Assembly (NCBI GenBank): GCA_945901565.1
Contig: CAMDLG010000005.1
Location: 1-36,520 of the forward strand
DNA: 36,520 nt
Origin: Bifidobacterium breve
Lineage (GTDB): Bacteria > Actinomycetota > Thermoleophilia > Solirubrobacterales > Solirubrobacteraceae
Direction of reading: 5' to 3'
Positions 1 to 6,968 of the stretch are shown one piece after another. Made by a program: the position numbers and the translations under genes. Positions within the stretch are counted from its first letter, which is position 1, and the number at the start of each line of letters is the position of its first letter. Below the pieces are notes generated by a model. The model had not been told where the DNA came from, did not search any database, and saw only the letters and a program-made list of their open reading frames with translations.

Positions 1-194
1 GTCGGGATCTCCGGATCAAACGCCGGCTTACCTGGGGAGGATCGTTCTCGCCAAACTGGGGAAATTTTTAGAGGACTGGCTTCACGCAACCCCGCCGGCG
101 AGGCGAGCGCGAAGTGAGATTAGAGCGCCGGATACGCTCGTAGACATCACCTCTTACGCGACCGCGGACGTGGGTTCGATTCCCACCGTCTCCA
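1..194 (+). ncRNA. ssrA: tmRNA (transfer-messenger RNA), 3' part
   Basis: The stretch ends in a tRNA-like T arm (GTGGG TTCGATT CCCAC) followed by CGTCTCC and discriminator A at 194. T70 of this acceptor strand fits the G3-U70 wobble that marks alanine identity in tmRNA. The upstream run CGCTCGTAGACATCACCTC resembles the helix-2 region before the T arm in tmRNAs. No D arm or anticodon arm can be folded in the preceding 76 bases, so an ordinary tRNA does not fit. The 5' acceptor strand and the tag reading frame lie left of the window. CCA is not encoded (ATTTTT follows). tmRNA rescues stalled ribosomes with SmpB. Confidence 0.8.
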
Positions 195-202
195 TTTTTC
201 GC

Positions 203-874
203 TCAGCGAGCCGCGCGCGGTGGCACTGCGATCGCGTCGTCTTCGTCGAAGAGGCCGTTATCGATCGCATACTTGACGATGCTCGCGCGCGATTCGATGT
301 GAAGCTTATGCAGGATCTCTGCTCGGCTCGCTTCGATCGTGCGGCGTGACAGATTCATTTCGACGGCGATCTCCTTGCTTGTATGACCCCAAGCGATCGA
401 GCGGACGATCGTCTGTTGGCGGCTAGTGAGGTCGAGATCCATCGCCTCGTGACCCCGCTTCGCCAGCGCGAGCTTGATGCTCGGGCTGACCCACTGCTGG
501 CCTTCAGAAACCCGTTGGATGGCGAGCGGCATGACTGCTGCCACCTCTGACTTCAAGACGTAGCCGGCGGCGCCTGCGCTGATCGCAGCTTCGGCCACAT
601 TCGCTGAATCGGATGCCGTGAGGATCACGATCCCCGACCTTGGTGAATTGGCGTCTAGCGTTTTAATCTGCTGCTTTATTGCGTCAGTGCTTGTCGGCAG
701 AGGAGTAGCCACCACGATCACGTCTGGCTGGACTCGCTTGACATAGCGCAGCGCCTCAGCAAGATCGTCAGGCGCGGCTGCTGCGTCAATCCACTCGGTC
801 TCGTTGATCATGCTCGTCAAGGCATCTCGAACCATCGCCTGACGGTAAACTAATACAACCGTGATTGGTTTCAT
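203..874 (-). CDS. LuxR/NarL-family regulator with degenerate (pseudo-) receiver
   Basis: A 223-residue protein with an N-terminal receiver-like domain (about 1-120) and a C-terminal LuxR helix-turn-helix (about 147-212, with TSRQQTIVRSIAWGHTSKEI and LSRRTIEASRAEILHKL). This is the NarL/FixJ architecture and length. The receiver lacks its phosphorylation chemistry. The acidic pair after the first strand is Y10-R11, and the phospho-acceptor position (PDVIVVATPLP) is Ala56. The switch Thr86 (ILTAS) and Lys108 (YVLKS) remain. It therefore probably works without phosphotransfer, perhaps by ligand or partner binding. No histidine kinase is adjacent. It is transcribed towards the tmRNA and divergently from the RDD gene, across a 184-bp gap. 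Family assignment is firm; the target is unknown. Confidence 0.88.
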   Translation of the reverse strand: MKPITVVLVYRQAMVRDALTSMINETEWIDAAAAPDDLAEALRYVKRVQPDVIVVATPLPTSTDAIKQQIKTLDANSPRSGIVILTASDSANVAEAAISAGAAGYVLKSEVAAVMPLAIQRVSEGQQWVSPSIKLALAKRGHEAMDLDLTSRQQTIVRSIAWGHTSKEIAVEMNLSRRTIEASRAEILHKLHIESRASIVKYAIDNGLFDEDDAIAVPPRAAR

Positions 875-1058
875 GTTTGCCTCTTAAGCAGTGGTCTTTG
901 TCTCAGCGTCCGTTCAGTCGGAGCGCCCTCATCGCAGACCTGAGTTCAGACTAGGGCTTCTAGCGATTTTGCGCCGATATTCGTTGTAGAAACTACGTTG
1001 CTCAGATCGGTGCTGTGAGCGAAATTAGCCCCTAAAAAACGTCCCGCAGGTAGCATTC
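875..1058. promoter_or_regulatory. Divergent intergenic region, probable promoters
   Basis: This 184-bp gap separates the divergent LuxR-type regulator and the RDD/cyd genes, so it should hold both promoters. I see no convincing -35/-10 pair. A small inverted repeat GTAGAAACTAC lies near 985-997, and AGG near 1048 can serve as a ribosome binding site for the GTG at 1059. No gene is evident here. Confidence 0.35.
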
Positions 1059-1820
1059 GTGACGATGGAAAATGACAGCAATCTTCCCGTCCCCGGTTGG
1101 TACGCCGACCCGCGCGGCGAGGCGGCGCTTCGCTGGTGGAACGGCCGCGCCTGGACCGAGCAGACTGCTGTCGCCCCGGGCGGCGGTGCGTTCGCGCCGC
1201 CAACTGCGTCTGATCTGCAACCCGTCGCGGCTCCACCTTTGGCCCCCGGCGTCCCCGGCCGGCCAACGGTCGTCGTCGCTGGACGGGTTCGACCGCTCTC
1301 AGGTTGGTGGGCAAGGGTCGGGGCTTTCGTAATCGATTACCTGATCACGATCGCCTTTGCGCTGCCTTTCATCATTGCTGCGATCTTGATCGTCGCTGGA
1401 ATTGACTTCTCCTCGGTCAAGCTCGTCAACGGCGAGGTAAAGGGACTGACGACTAACGAAGGAGCCTCGATAGTTCTCGCGCTCGCGGTAGCGATCGCCG
1501 GCAACCTGCTTGTCGGCTTCACCTACCAACCGCTCACGATGGCGCGTAAGGGCGAGCAGAACGGTCGGACTTGGGGTATGCAGGCGCTTGGTATTCGCGT
1601 CGTCCGCGACAACGGCGCGGCGATGAGCTACGGCCCTGCGTTAGTCCGCCAATTCCTTGTGATGGGCGTGCTCTACGGCGTCATCTCAGGGATCGGCAAC
1701 GCCTTCACAGTAATCGGCGGCACTATTGCGATCGCGCTCGCCTACCTCTGGCCGCTGTGGGACTCGCAGAACAGGGCCTTGCAGGATTTCATCTGCTCCA
1801 CGCACGTGGTGCGCGACTGA
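1059..1820 (+). CDS. DUF2510 and RDD-domain membrane protein
   Basis: A 253-residue protein. Residues about 10-36 (PGWYADPRGEAALRWWNGR..WTEQT) are the short tryptophan-rich DUF2510 motif typical of actinobacterial membrane proteins. After a Pro/Ala-rich linker, an RDD domain starts near residue 80 (GWWARVGAFVIDYLI) with three to four hydrophobic segments and the conserved RTWGMQALGIRVV stretch. RDD proteins are integral membrane proteins, some proposed as transporters; the substrate here cannot be told. The GTG start at 1059 has AGG about eight bases upstream; an ATG two codons later is an alternative. It lies 60 bases upstream of the chosen cydA start on the same strand, so co-transcription with cydAB is plausible. 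Confidence 0.85.
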   Translation: MTMENDSNLPVPGWYADPRGEAALRWWNGRAWTEQTAVAPGGGAFAPPTASDLQPVAAPPLAPGVPGRPTVVVAGRVRPLSGWWARVGAFVIDYLITIAFALPFIIAAILIVAGIDFSSVKLVNGEVKGLTTNEGASIVLALAVAIAGNLLVGFTYQPLTMARKGEQNGRTWGMQALGIRVVRDNGAAMSYGPALVRQFLVMGVLYGVISGIGNAFTVIGGTIAIALAYLWPLWDSQNRALQDFICSTHVVRD

Positions 1821-1880
1821 CCTGCGCCGCAGCGCCAACTTCAAAGCACCATGCCGCTCTGCGCGATACTCTCGGCCGCG

Positions 1881-3299
1881 ATGGACTCGTTACCTCTAGC
1901 CGCCGACGCACTAACCCTAGCCCGCTGGCAATTCGCGACGACGACGCTCTATCACTTCATCTTCGTCCCGCTGACGCTCGGCCTTGCGCCGGTGATCGCC
2001 TACATGCAGACGAAGTGGTACCGAACGCGAGATGAATCCTGGCTGCGACTAACAAAGTTCTTCGGGACGTTGTTGCTGATCAACTTCGCGATAGGCGCCG
2101 CGACCGGGCTGCTCCAAGAGTTCCAATTCGGGATGAATTGGTCCTCGTACTCACAATTCGTCGGCGATGTATTTGGTTCAACCCTCGCGCTCGAAGGGCT
2201 GATCGCCTTCATGCTCGAATCAACCTTCATTGGCATCTGGGTGTTCGGCTGGGGCAGGCTCTCGGAGCGGATGCACCTTGCATCGATTTGGCTTGTTGTG
2301 GCCGGTACTTGGCTCTCGACGACGTTCATCCTGATGGCCAACTCATGGATGCAGAATCCGGTCGGCTACAGCATCGACGCGGCGACCGGGCAGGCCAGAA
2401 TGGTTGACCTTTGGGCCGTCCTGACGAACCCGATTGCGATCTGGGCCGTCGCCCACACGCTCCTTGCATCTTTGATGGTCGCCTCGTTCCTGCTGCTCGG
2501 CATCGCTTGCTGGCACATCCTCAAGGGCCGAAATGTTGACCTCTTCCGCCCAGTCGTGAAGCTGAGCCTCTACATGGCTATCCCAATTTCGACGCTGACG
2601 CTGTTAGTCGGAAGCGAATTCGGCGTGGCGCTGACCGGACCACAGCCAATGAAGATCGCCTCCGCCGAAGCGCTCTGGAATAGCGAGCAGCCGGCGTCAT
2701 TCTCGCTCTTCCAAATTGGCGGCTTTTCGGTCGATGATCAGGAGCCCTCGTTCTCGCTTGACATTCCCTACCTGCTCTCGTTCTTAGCCACTAACACCTT
2801 CACCGGCAAAGTCGAGGGGATGAACCAGGTACAAGCCAGCGCGCAGGCCAAGTACGGGCCCGGCAACTACATCCCTGACGTCAAACTGGCCTACTGGTCG
2901 ATGCGGGGAATGGCCTACATCGGTTCGCTCTCGGCGACGATCGCACTGCTTGGCGGATTCCTTTATTGGCGTGGAACCTTGGAGAAGTCACGCTGGTTCT
3001 TGAAGACTGCCGTCGCGGGAATTTCGCTGCCGTTCATCACGGCACTGATCGGCTGGGTATTCACTGAGACGGCGCGCCAGCCGTGGGTCGCGTACGGAGT
3101 ATTGAAGACTGCCGACGGCCTCTCGCAATCGGTCGGCCCAGGCGAGATCATCGCCAGCCTCACAGCCTTCATGCTGCTTTACATAGCGATAGGGATCACG
3201 GCCTTCGTGCTGCTGCGCCGCTACGCGATTCTTGACCCGCCGCAGATTCTGCCGGCCGAAGATGCTAAATCCGAATCCGAACCCGCTCCGGTCTACTGA
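1881..3299 (+). CDS. cydA: Cytochrome bd ubiquinol/menaquinol oxidase subunit I
   Basis: This is the heme-carrying subunit of the bd-type terminal quinol oxidase in the cytoplasmic membrane, which reduces oxygen without pumping protons and works at low oxygen. The N-terminus LARWQFATTTLYHFIFVPLT holds the conserved His near the start of helix 1, and GWVFTETARQPWVAYGVLKT is the family signature near the C-terminus. About nine hydrophobic helices are visible. At about 472 residues it is shorter than the E. coli protein, consistent with the short Q-loop form common in Gram-positives. The ORF track starts at 1851; I prefer the ATG at 1881 because it aligns with family N-termini, but neither start has a clear ribosome binding site. 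Its stop overlaps the cydB start (TGATG). Confidence 0.95.
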   Translation: MDSLPLAADALTLARWQFATTTLYHFIFVPLTLGLAPVIAYMQTKWYRTRDESWLRLTKFFGTLLLINFAIGAATGLLQEFQFGMNWSSYSQFVGDVFGSTLALEGLIAFMLESTFIGIWVFGWGRLSERMHLASIWLVVAGTWLSTTFILMANSWMQNPVGYSIDAATGQARMVDLWAVLTNPIAIWAVAHTLLASLMVASFLLLGIACWHILKGRNVDLFRPVVKLSLYMAIPISTLTLLVGSEFGVALTGPQPMKIASAEALWNSEQPASFSLFQIGGFSVDDQEPSFSLDIPYLLSFLATNTFTGKVEGMNQVQASAQAKYGPGNYIPDVKLAYWSMRGMAYIGSLSATIALLGGFLYWRGTLEKSRWFLKTAVAGISLPFITALIGWVFTETARQPWVAYGVLKTADGLSQSVGPGEIIASLTAFMLLYIAIGITAFVLLRRYAILDPPQILPAEDAKSESEPAPVY

Positions 3300-4369
3300 T
3301 GAGCCTCGCTGAGCTTTGGTTCTTCGTCATTGCAGGGCTCTGGGCGACCTATCTTGTGCTCGAGGGCTTTGACTTTGGCGTTGGAATGATGATGGGCGTC
3401 GCGGCGCGCAATGAGGACGAGCGCAGCGAGATGATCGAGACGATCGCCCCCGTCTGGGATGCCAACGAGGTCTGGCTGCTGGTCGTCGGCGGCCTGACAT
3501 TCGCCTCCTTCCCCGCCTGGTACGGCACTTGGCTTGAGGGTGCCTACCTCGGCCTCGTCGTGCTGATCATCGCGCTGCTGCTGCGAGTCATTTCGTTTGA
3601 ATGGCGCGGCCGCGTCGACCCTCGCTGGCGCGGACTTTGGTCGACGATCAATATTGGCGCCAGCGTCGCTGCGCCGCTGATCTGGGGGCTTGTGCTTTCG
3701 GTGCTGCTAGCCGGCTTGCCGGTTGCAGGCGGTGGCCGCGTCGGGGAGATGCGTTATTTCGGCAACATTCTTGACTTCATAACCCCGTACTCGGTGCTCG
3801 GTGCGCTCTCGCTGACGGCACTTTTCGCCTTCCATGGTGCGCTCTTCCTTTCGCTACGGCTCGAGGGCCCGCTTGCCGAGCGAATTCGCGAGCGGATAGT
3901 CAAGCTCGATGCTCGCCACCTGCTGCCGAACCTGACGCTGCCAGCGCTGCTCCTGGCCGGGGGGTTCTTGATCGCAACGCCATTCGTCGCCCACTCCGTT
4001 AATGCGCGCAGCATCGTGCCGGTGGCGATCCCCGCAGCGCTTGGCCTGATCGCACTGATCGCTGCCGTGATCAACGCTCAGCGCGGCGAGTTCGCCCGCG
4101 CCTTCATCTGCACGATCTTGACGATCGTCGGCTGGGTAGCGACGCTCTTCATCGGGCTCTTCCCACGGATCATCGTTTCAACTCTCTCGCTCGGCGATTC
4201 GGTCACGATTCAGAACGCCCAGTCATCTCACTACACCTTGGTTGTGATGACCGTCGCGGCGGTAGTGATGGTGCCGGTAATCATCCTCTACCAGTGGTGG
4301 GGATTTCGGACCTTGATGGCGCGGCTTGGCCGCGGCAAGATGCCGTGGAGCGCACCCGACTCCAACTAG
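3299..4369 (+). CDS. cydB: Cytochrome bd oxidase subunit II
   Basis: Partner of CydA in the bd oxidase; 356 residues, normal for the family. The start LWFFVIAGLWATYLVLEGFDFG and the nearby APVWDANEVWLL are CydB signatures. Eight to nine membrane helices are evident. The ATG shares one base with the cydA stop, so the two are translationally coupled and should be made in equal amounts. No cydCD assembly ABC transporter follows; it must lie elsewhere if this oxidase is matured in the usual way. The gene ends ten bases before the convergent xylanase stop. Confidence 0.95.
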   Translation: MSLAELWFFVIAGLWATYLVLEGFDFGVGMMMGVAARNEDERSEMIETIAPVWDANEVWLLVVGGLTFASFPAWYGTWLEGAYLGLVVLIIALLLRVISFEWRGRVDPRWRGLWSTINIGASVAAPLIWGLVLSVLLAGLPVAGGGRVGEMRYFGNILDFITPYSVLGALSLTALFAFHGALFLSLRLEGPLAERIRERIVKLDARHLLPNLTLPALLLAGGFLIATPFVAHSVNARSIVPVAIPAALGLIALIAAVINAQRGEFARAFICTILTIVGWVATLFIGLFPRIIVSTLSLGDSVTIQNAQSSHYTLVVMTVAAVVMVPVIILYQWWGFRTLMARLGRGKMPWSAPDSN

Positions 4370-4379
4370 ATCACTGCGC

Positions 4380-5573
4380 TTAGCGAGCTGCTGAGGGCCA
4401 TGAGGTGGAGCAGGGACGTCTGCTGCGATCGCTGCGGCAGCGCTCTAATAGGCCAGCGTTGACGGCGTTGTAGGCAGGCTTCCGCCTACCGGTGTTACTC
4501 AGGAGGAGCGGTTGGTTTGGCGCTGTGGCTCGCGTCAGGCTGTAGCTGTCCAGCCAGCTGCCGGAGTCGCGCTGTCCCCACACCGTCAGGCCGCTGCAAG
4601 GCGCTGCTTGGCCGCAGGCACTGGCGATGCGCCGATAGATCGCGGCTTGAGCTGCAATCGGATTCGGCTCGTTCTTGAGGAGTGGCAGTCGCACATCAAG
4701 TTCGGTTATCTCGACTTTCACGCCGAGCCTGCCGAGCGCCTCGATGTATTTCTTCAGCGATGAAGTGGTTGACGGGAAGAGGGGACTCTTGACGCCGAGC
4801 AGTGCGTGGGTTTGCAGGCCGACTCCGTCGATCGGCACTTTGGCACGCTTCAGCCGCTTGATAAGCGCGAGTAGTGAATCCGACTTAGGGTCGCCGATTC
4901 GGGCATCCCAGAGGAGCTCGTTTAGGAAGAGCTTGGCCTTCGGGTCGGCTTTGCGAGTCAGCCGGAAGGCCTCACCGATGTAGCCCTCGCCGAGCGTCGT
5001 GTAGAAGATGTTCTTCGGCGTCAGGGAGGAATCCTCTACGTCGTAACCGGTGCCAAAAAGTTTCAGCGGCTCATTGACGACGTCGTAGATTGCGACCTTG
5101 CCGCGGTAGCGCCCGACGACAGTGTTTATCCGTTCTGTCATCAGCTGGCGCAGAGTTGCGGCTGGATTCGAGGATGTAGCTAGCGCCTGCGTAACCCACT
5201 GGGGCATCTGGATGCGATGCCAGAAGAGGTTGTGGGCGCGGAGCCTCATCTTGTTGGCAACCGTCCAGTCGACCAGTGCGTCGGTCTGATCGAACCGCGT
5301 TGTTCCCTGTGTCCGCGACATCTGGTCCCACTTGAAGGCGTTCTCGCTGGTGACGGCGTTGAAGTTCGCTCGCGCGTCAGAAAGCTCGGTTGCGGTCATC
5401 TCGTTCGAGATCGCAGTACCGGCGAAGATCCCAGTCTCCCGGGCCACATCGGCGAGGCTGCAGCCCGCTCCGTTGCTTGGGCAGTGGCTAGCGGCCACCG
5501 ATGCGCTGGGCGTGACGGCCAGCAGCGCCCCACACGCGGCTAACGCAGCGACTTGGAAACTCACTAAACGCAT
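4380..5573 (-). CDS. Secreted endo-1,4-beta-xylanase, glycoside hydrolase family 10
   Basis: A 397-residue protein with a signal peptide (about 1-28, hydrophobic core VAALAACGALLAV ending in SVAAS), so exported. The rest is a GH10 barrel. The acid/base Glu168 lies in YDVVNEP, the nucleophile Glu291 in VEITELDVR, and the substrate-binding stretches FKWDQM, LRAHNLFWH and GLQTHALLG are all present, so it should be active on xylan backbones. There is no carbohydrate-binding module. The last about 25 residues (Arg/Ser/Cys-rich) fall outside the fold. No other plant-polymer enzyme is adjacent. It is divergent from the ClC gene and convergent with cydB. Confidence 0.93.
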   Translation of the reverse strand: MRLVSFQVAALAACGALLAVTPSASVAASHCPSNGAGCSLADVARETGIFAGTAISNEMTATELSDARANFNAVTSENAFKWDQMSRTQGTTRFDQTDALVDWTVANKMRLRAHNLFWHRIQMPQWVTQALATSSNPAATLRQLMTERINTVVGRYRGKVAIYDVVNEPLKLFGTGYDVEDSSLTPKNIFYTTLGEGYIGEAFRLTRKADPKAKLFLNELLWDARIGDPKSDSLLALIKRLKRAKVPIDGVGLQTHALLGVKSPLFPSTTSSLKKYIEALGRLGVKVEITELDVRLPLLKNEPNPIAAQAAIYRRIASACGQAAPCSGLTVWGQRDSGSWLDSYSLTRATAPNQPLLLSNTGRRKPAYNAVNAGLLERCRSDRSRRPCSTSWPSAAR

Positions 5574-5657
5574 TCAACAAGGCTAGAAGATCGCGGCCTA
5601 GCTTGCGCCGGTATTTGGGCCGCCCGTGCCGTTGGTGGGCGCCGGTAAGGTGTCCCG

Positions 5658-6968
5658 ATGACAACGGCTGCCGCTGGGATCAATGCTGACGAGCTGCCGT
5701 CGCCGCTGAAGGCGATCGTGCTGACAATCCCTTTCGCGATCCTTGGGTCGATCGTTGCGACCGTCTTTCTCTTCCTCGAAGACCACCTATTGACCGCCGT
5801 CTGGACCGACCTTCCCAAGGCGCTCGGAATGAGCGAGCCCGCTTGGTGGCTGGTGATGCTGCTGCCGCTGATCGGCGCGGGGATCGTGATGATTGCCTGG
5901 CGACTGCCGGGGAAGACCGACGCAGGCCCGCTAGAAGGGCTGCACTTCGATGTGCGGCCGGACACTTTCTTCTCAGTGATCCTCGCCGCCTTCGGCACGC
6001 TGATCTTCGGCCTTGTGCTCGGTCCTGAGGCGCCGCTGCTGGCCTGCGGCACCGCGGCCGGCGCCTTCGTTCTGCGGCGCCAGCCCGACACGGTGATGAA
6101 GTTCGGCATGTTGATGACAGCTTTGGCGGCGATCGCTGCAATCTTCGGCAACCCAGTCGTCGTCGTCCTGATGCTGGCTGAGTTCTGCGCGCTGGGGATG
6201 ATTCCGGCGGCTGCTTTGATGCCGGGCTTTGTTGCGCTTGGCGTCGCGTACGTCGCCGAAACCGGCGTCGGTAGCTGGTCCGGGTTAGGGAATGCCTCGC
6301 TTGCCGTGCCGGGGCTGCCCGAGTTCACATCGATGTCGACGGCCGACCTACTAGTTGGGCTTGGAGCGGCTCTCATCGCGGCGATCCTGACCTTGATCTC
6401 TCGCAAGATCGGCGAGCGTGTAGCGCAGGGCGCGAAGCGCAAGCCGTACCTCGTGCTCGTCGTCGTCGCGCTCGTCACGTCGGCATTAGCGCTCGCCGTC
6501 CGTGAGATCACGGGCGGGTCGATCGATTTGGTTCTTTTTAGCGGTCAGTCTGGAACGCCCGAGATGCTGGCTGAGACTTCGATCGGCGCGGTCGTGCTGA
6601 TCCTCGTCGCGAAAATGGTTGCCTACGGCGGCGCGCTTGGCGCCGGTTATCGAGGCGGCCCGATCTTCCCGGCCGTCTTCCTTGGCGTTGCGGTCGCAGT
6701 AGGCGCCGGGATTCTCTTCCCAGCGGCTTCGCTGACCGGACTAGTCGTCGCGGCGGTCGCAGCGACGGTAACCGCTGCGCTGAAAGCACCGTTCACGGCA
6801 GCCGTCCTAGCGTTGATGCTTGCAACTCAGGCAGGGGCTGCAAACGCCGCCGCTCTGGCGATCTTCGGCGCCGCGATCGGCTTCCTGCTGCGAGCCGCCT
6901 TGGACCAGAGGGACGCAGCTCGCGCCGCGCCGGAGCCGCCAGCCGGGGCTTCTCAGCCGATGAAGTAA
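5658..6968 (+). CDS. ClC-family chloride channel/antiporter-like protein
   Basis: A 436-residue integral membrane protein with ten or more hydrophobic segments. GLVLGPEAPLLACGT corresponds to the GREGP motif with the gating Glu (Glu124), and GYRGGPIFPAVFLG to the GGxFxP motif of ClC proteins. The anion-selectivity motif GSGIP is not recognisable; the aligned place reads TDAGPLEGL. This is therefore a divergent member, and transport of chloride rather than another anion is not assured. The ATG has AAGGTG a few bases upstream. Its 3' end overlaps the convergent hydrolase gene by 16 bases. Confidence 0.85.
   Translation: MTTAAAGINADELPSPLKAIVLTIPFAILGSIVATVFLFLEDHLLTAVWTDLPKALGMSEPAWWLVMLLPLIGAGIVMIAWRLPGKTDAGPLEGLHFDVRPDTFFSVILAAFGTLIFGLVLGPEAPLLACGTAAGAFVLRRQPDTVMKFGMLMTALAAIAAIFGNPVVVVLMLAEFCALGMIPAAALMPGFVALGVAYVAETGVGSWSGLGNASLAVPGLPEFTSMSTADLLVGLGAALIAAILTLISRKIGERVAQGAKRKPYLVLVVVALVTSALALAVREITGGSIDLVLFSGQSGTPEMLAETSIGAVVLILVAKMVAYGGALGAGYRGGPIFPAVFLGVAVAVGAGILFPAASLTGLVVAAVAATVTAALKAPFTAAVLALMLATQAGAANAAALAIFGAAIGFLLRAALDQRDAARAAPEPPAGASQPMK

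Noticed and set aside
119-194. Possible tRNA gene ending at 194
   Set aside because: The T arm and acceptor 3' strand are good, but no matching 5' acceptor strand, D arm or anticodon arm lies in the right place; tmRNA fits better.
195-215. T-run and GCTCAGCGAGC repeat as a rho-independent terminator
   Set aside because: The T-run precedes the short 4-bp hairpin on the plus strand and no T-run follows it on the minus strand, so it does not have terminator layout.
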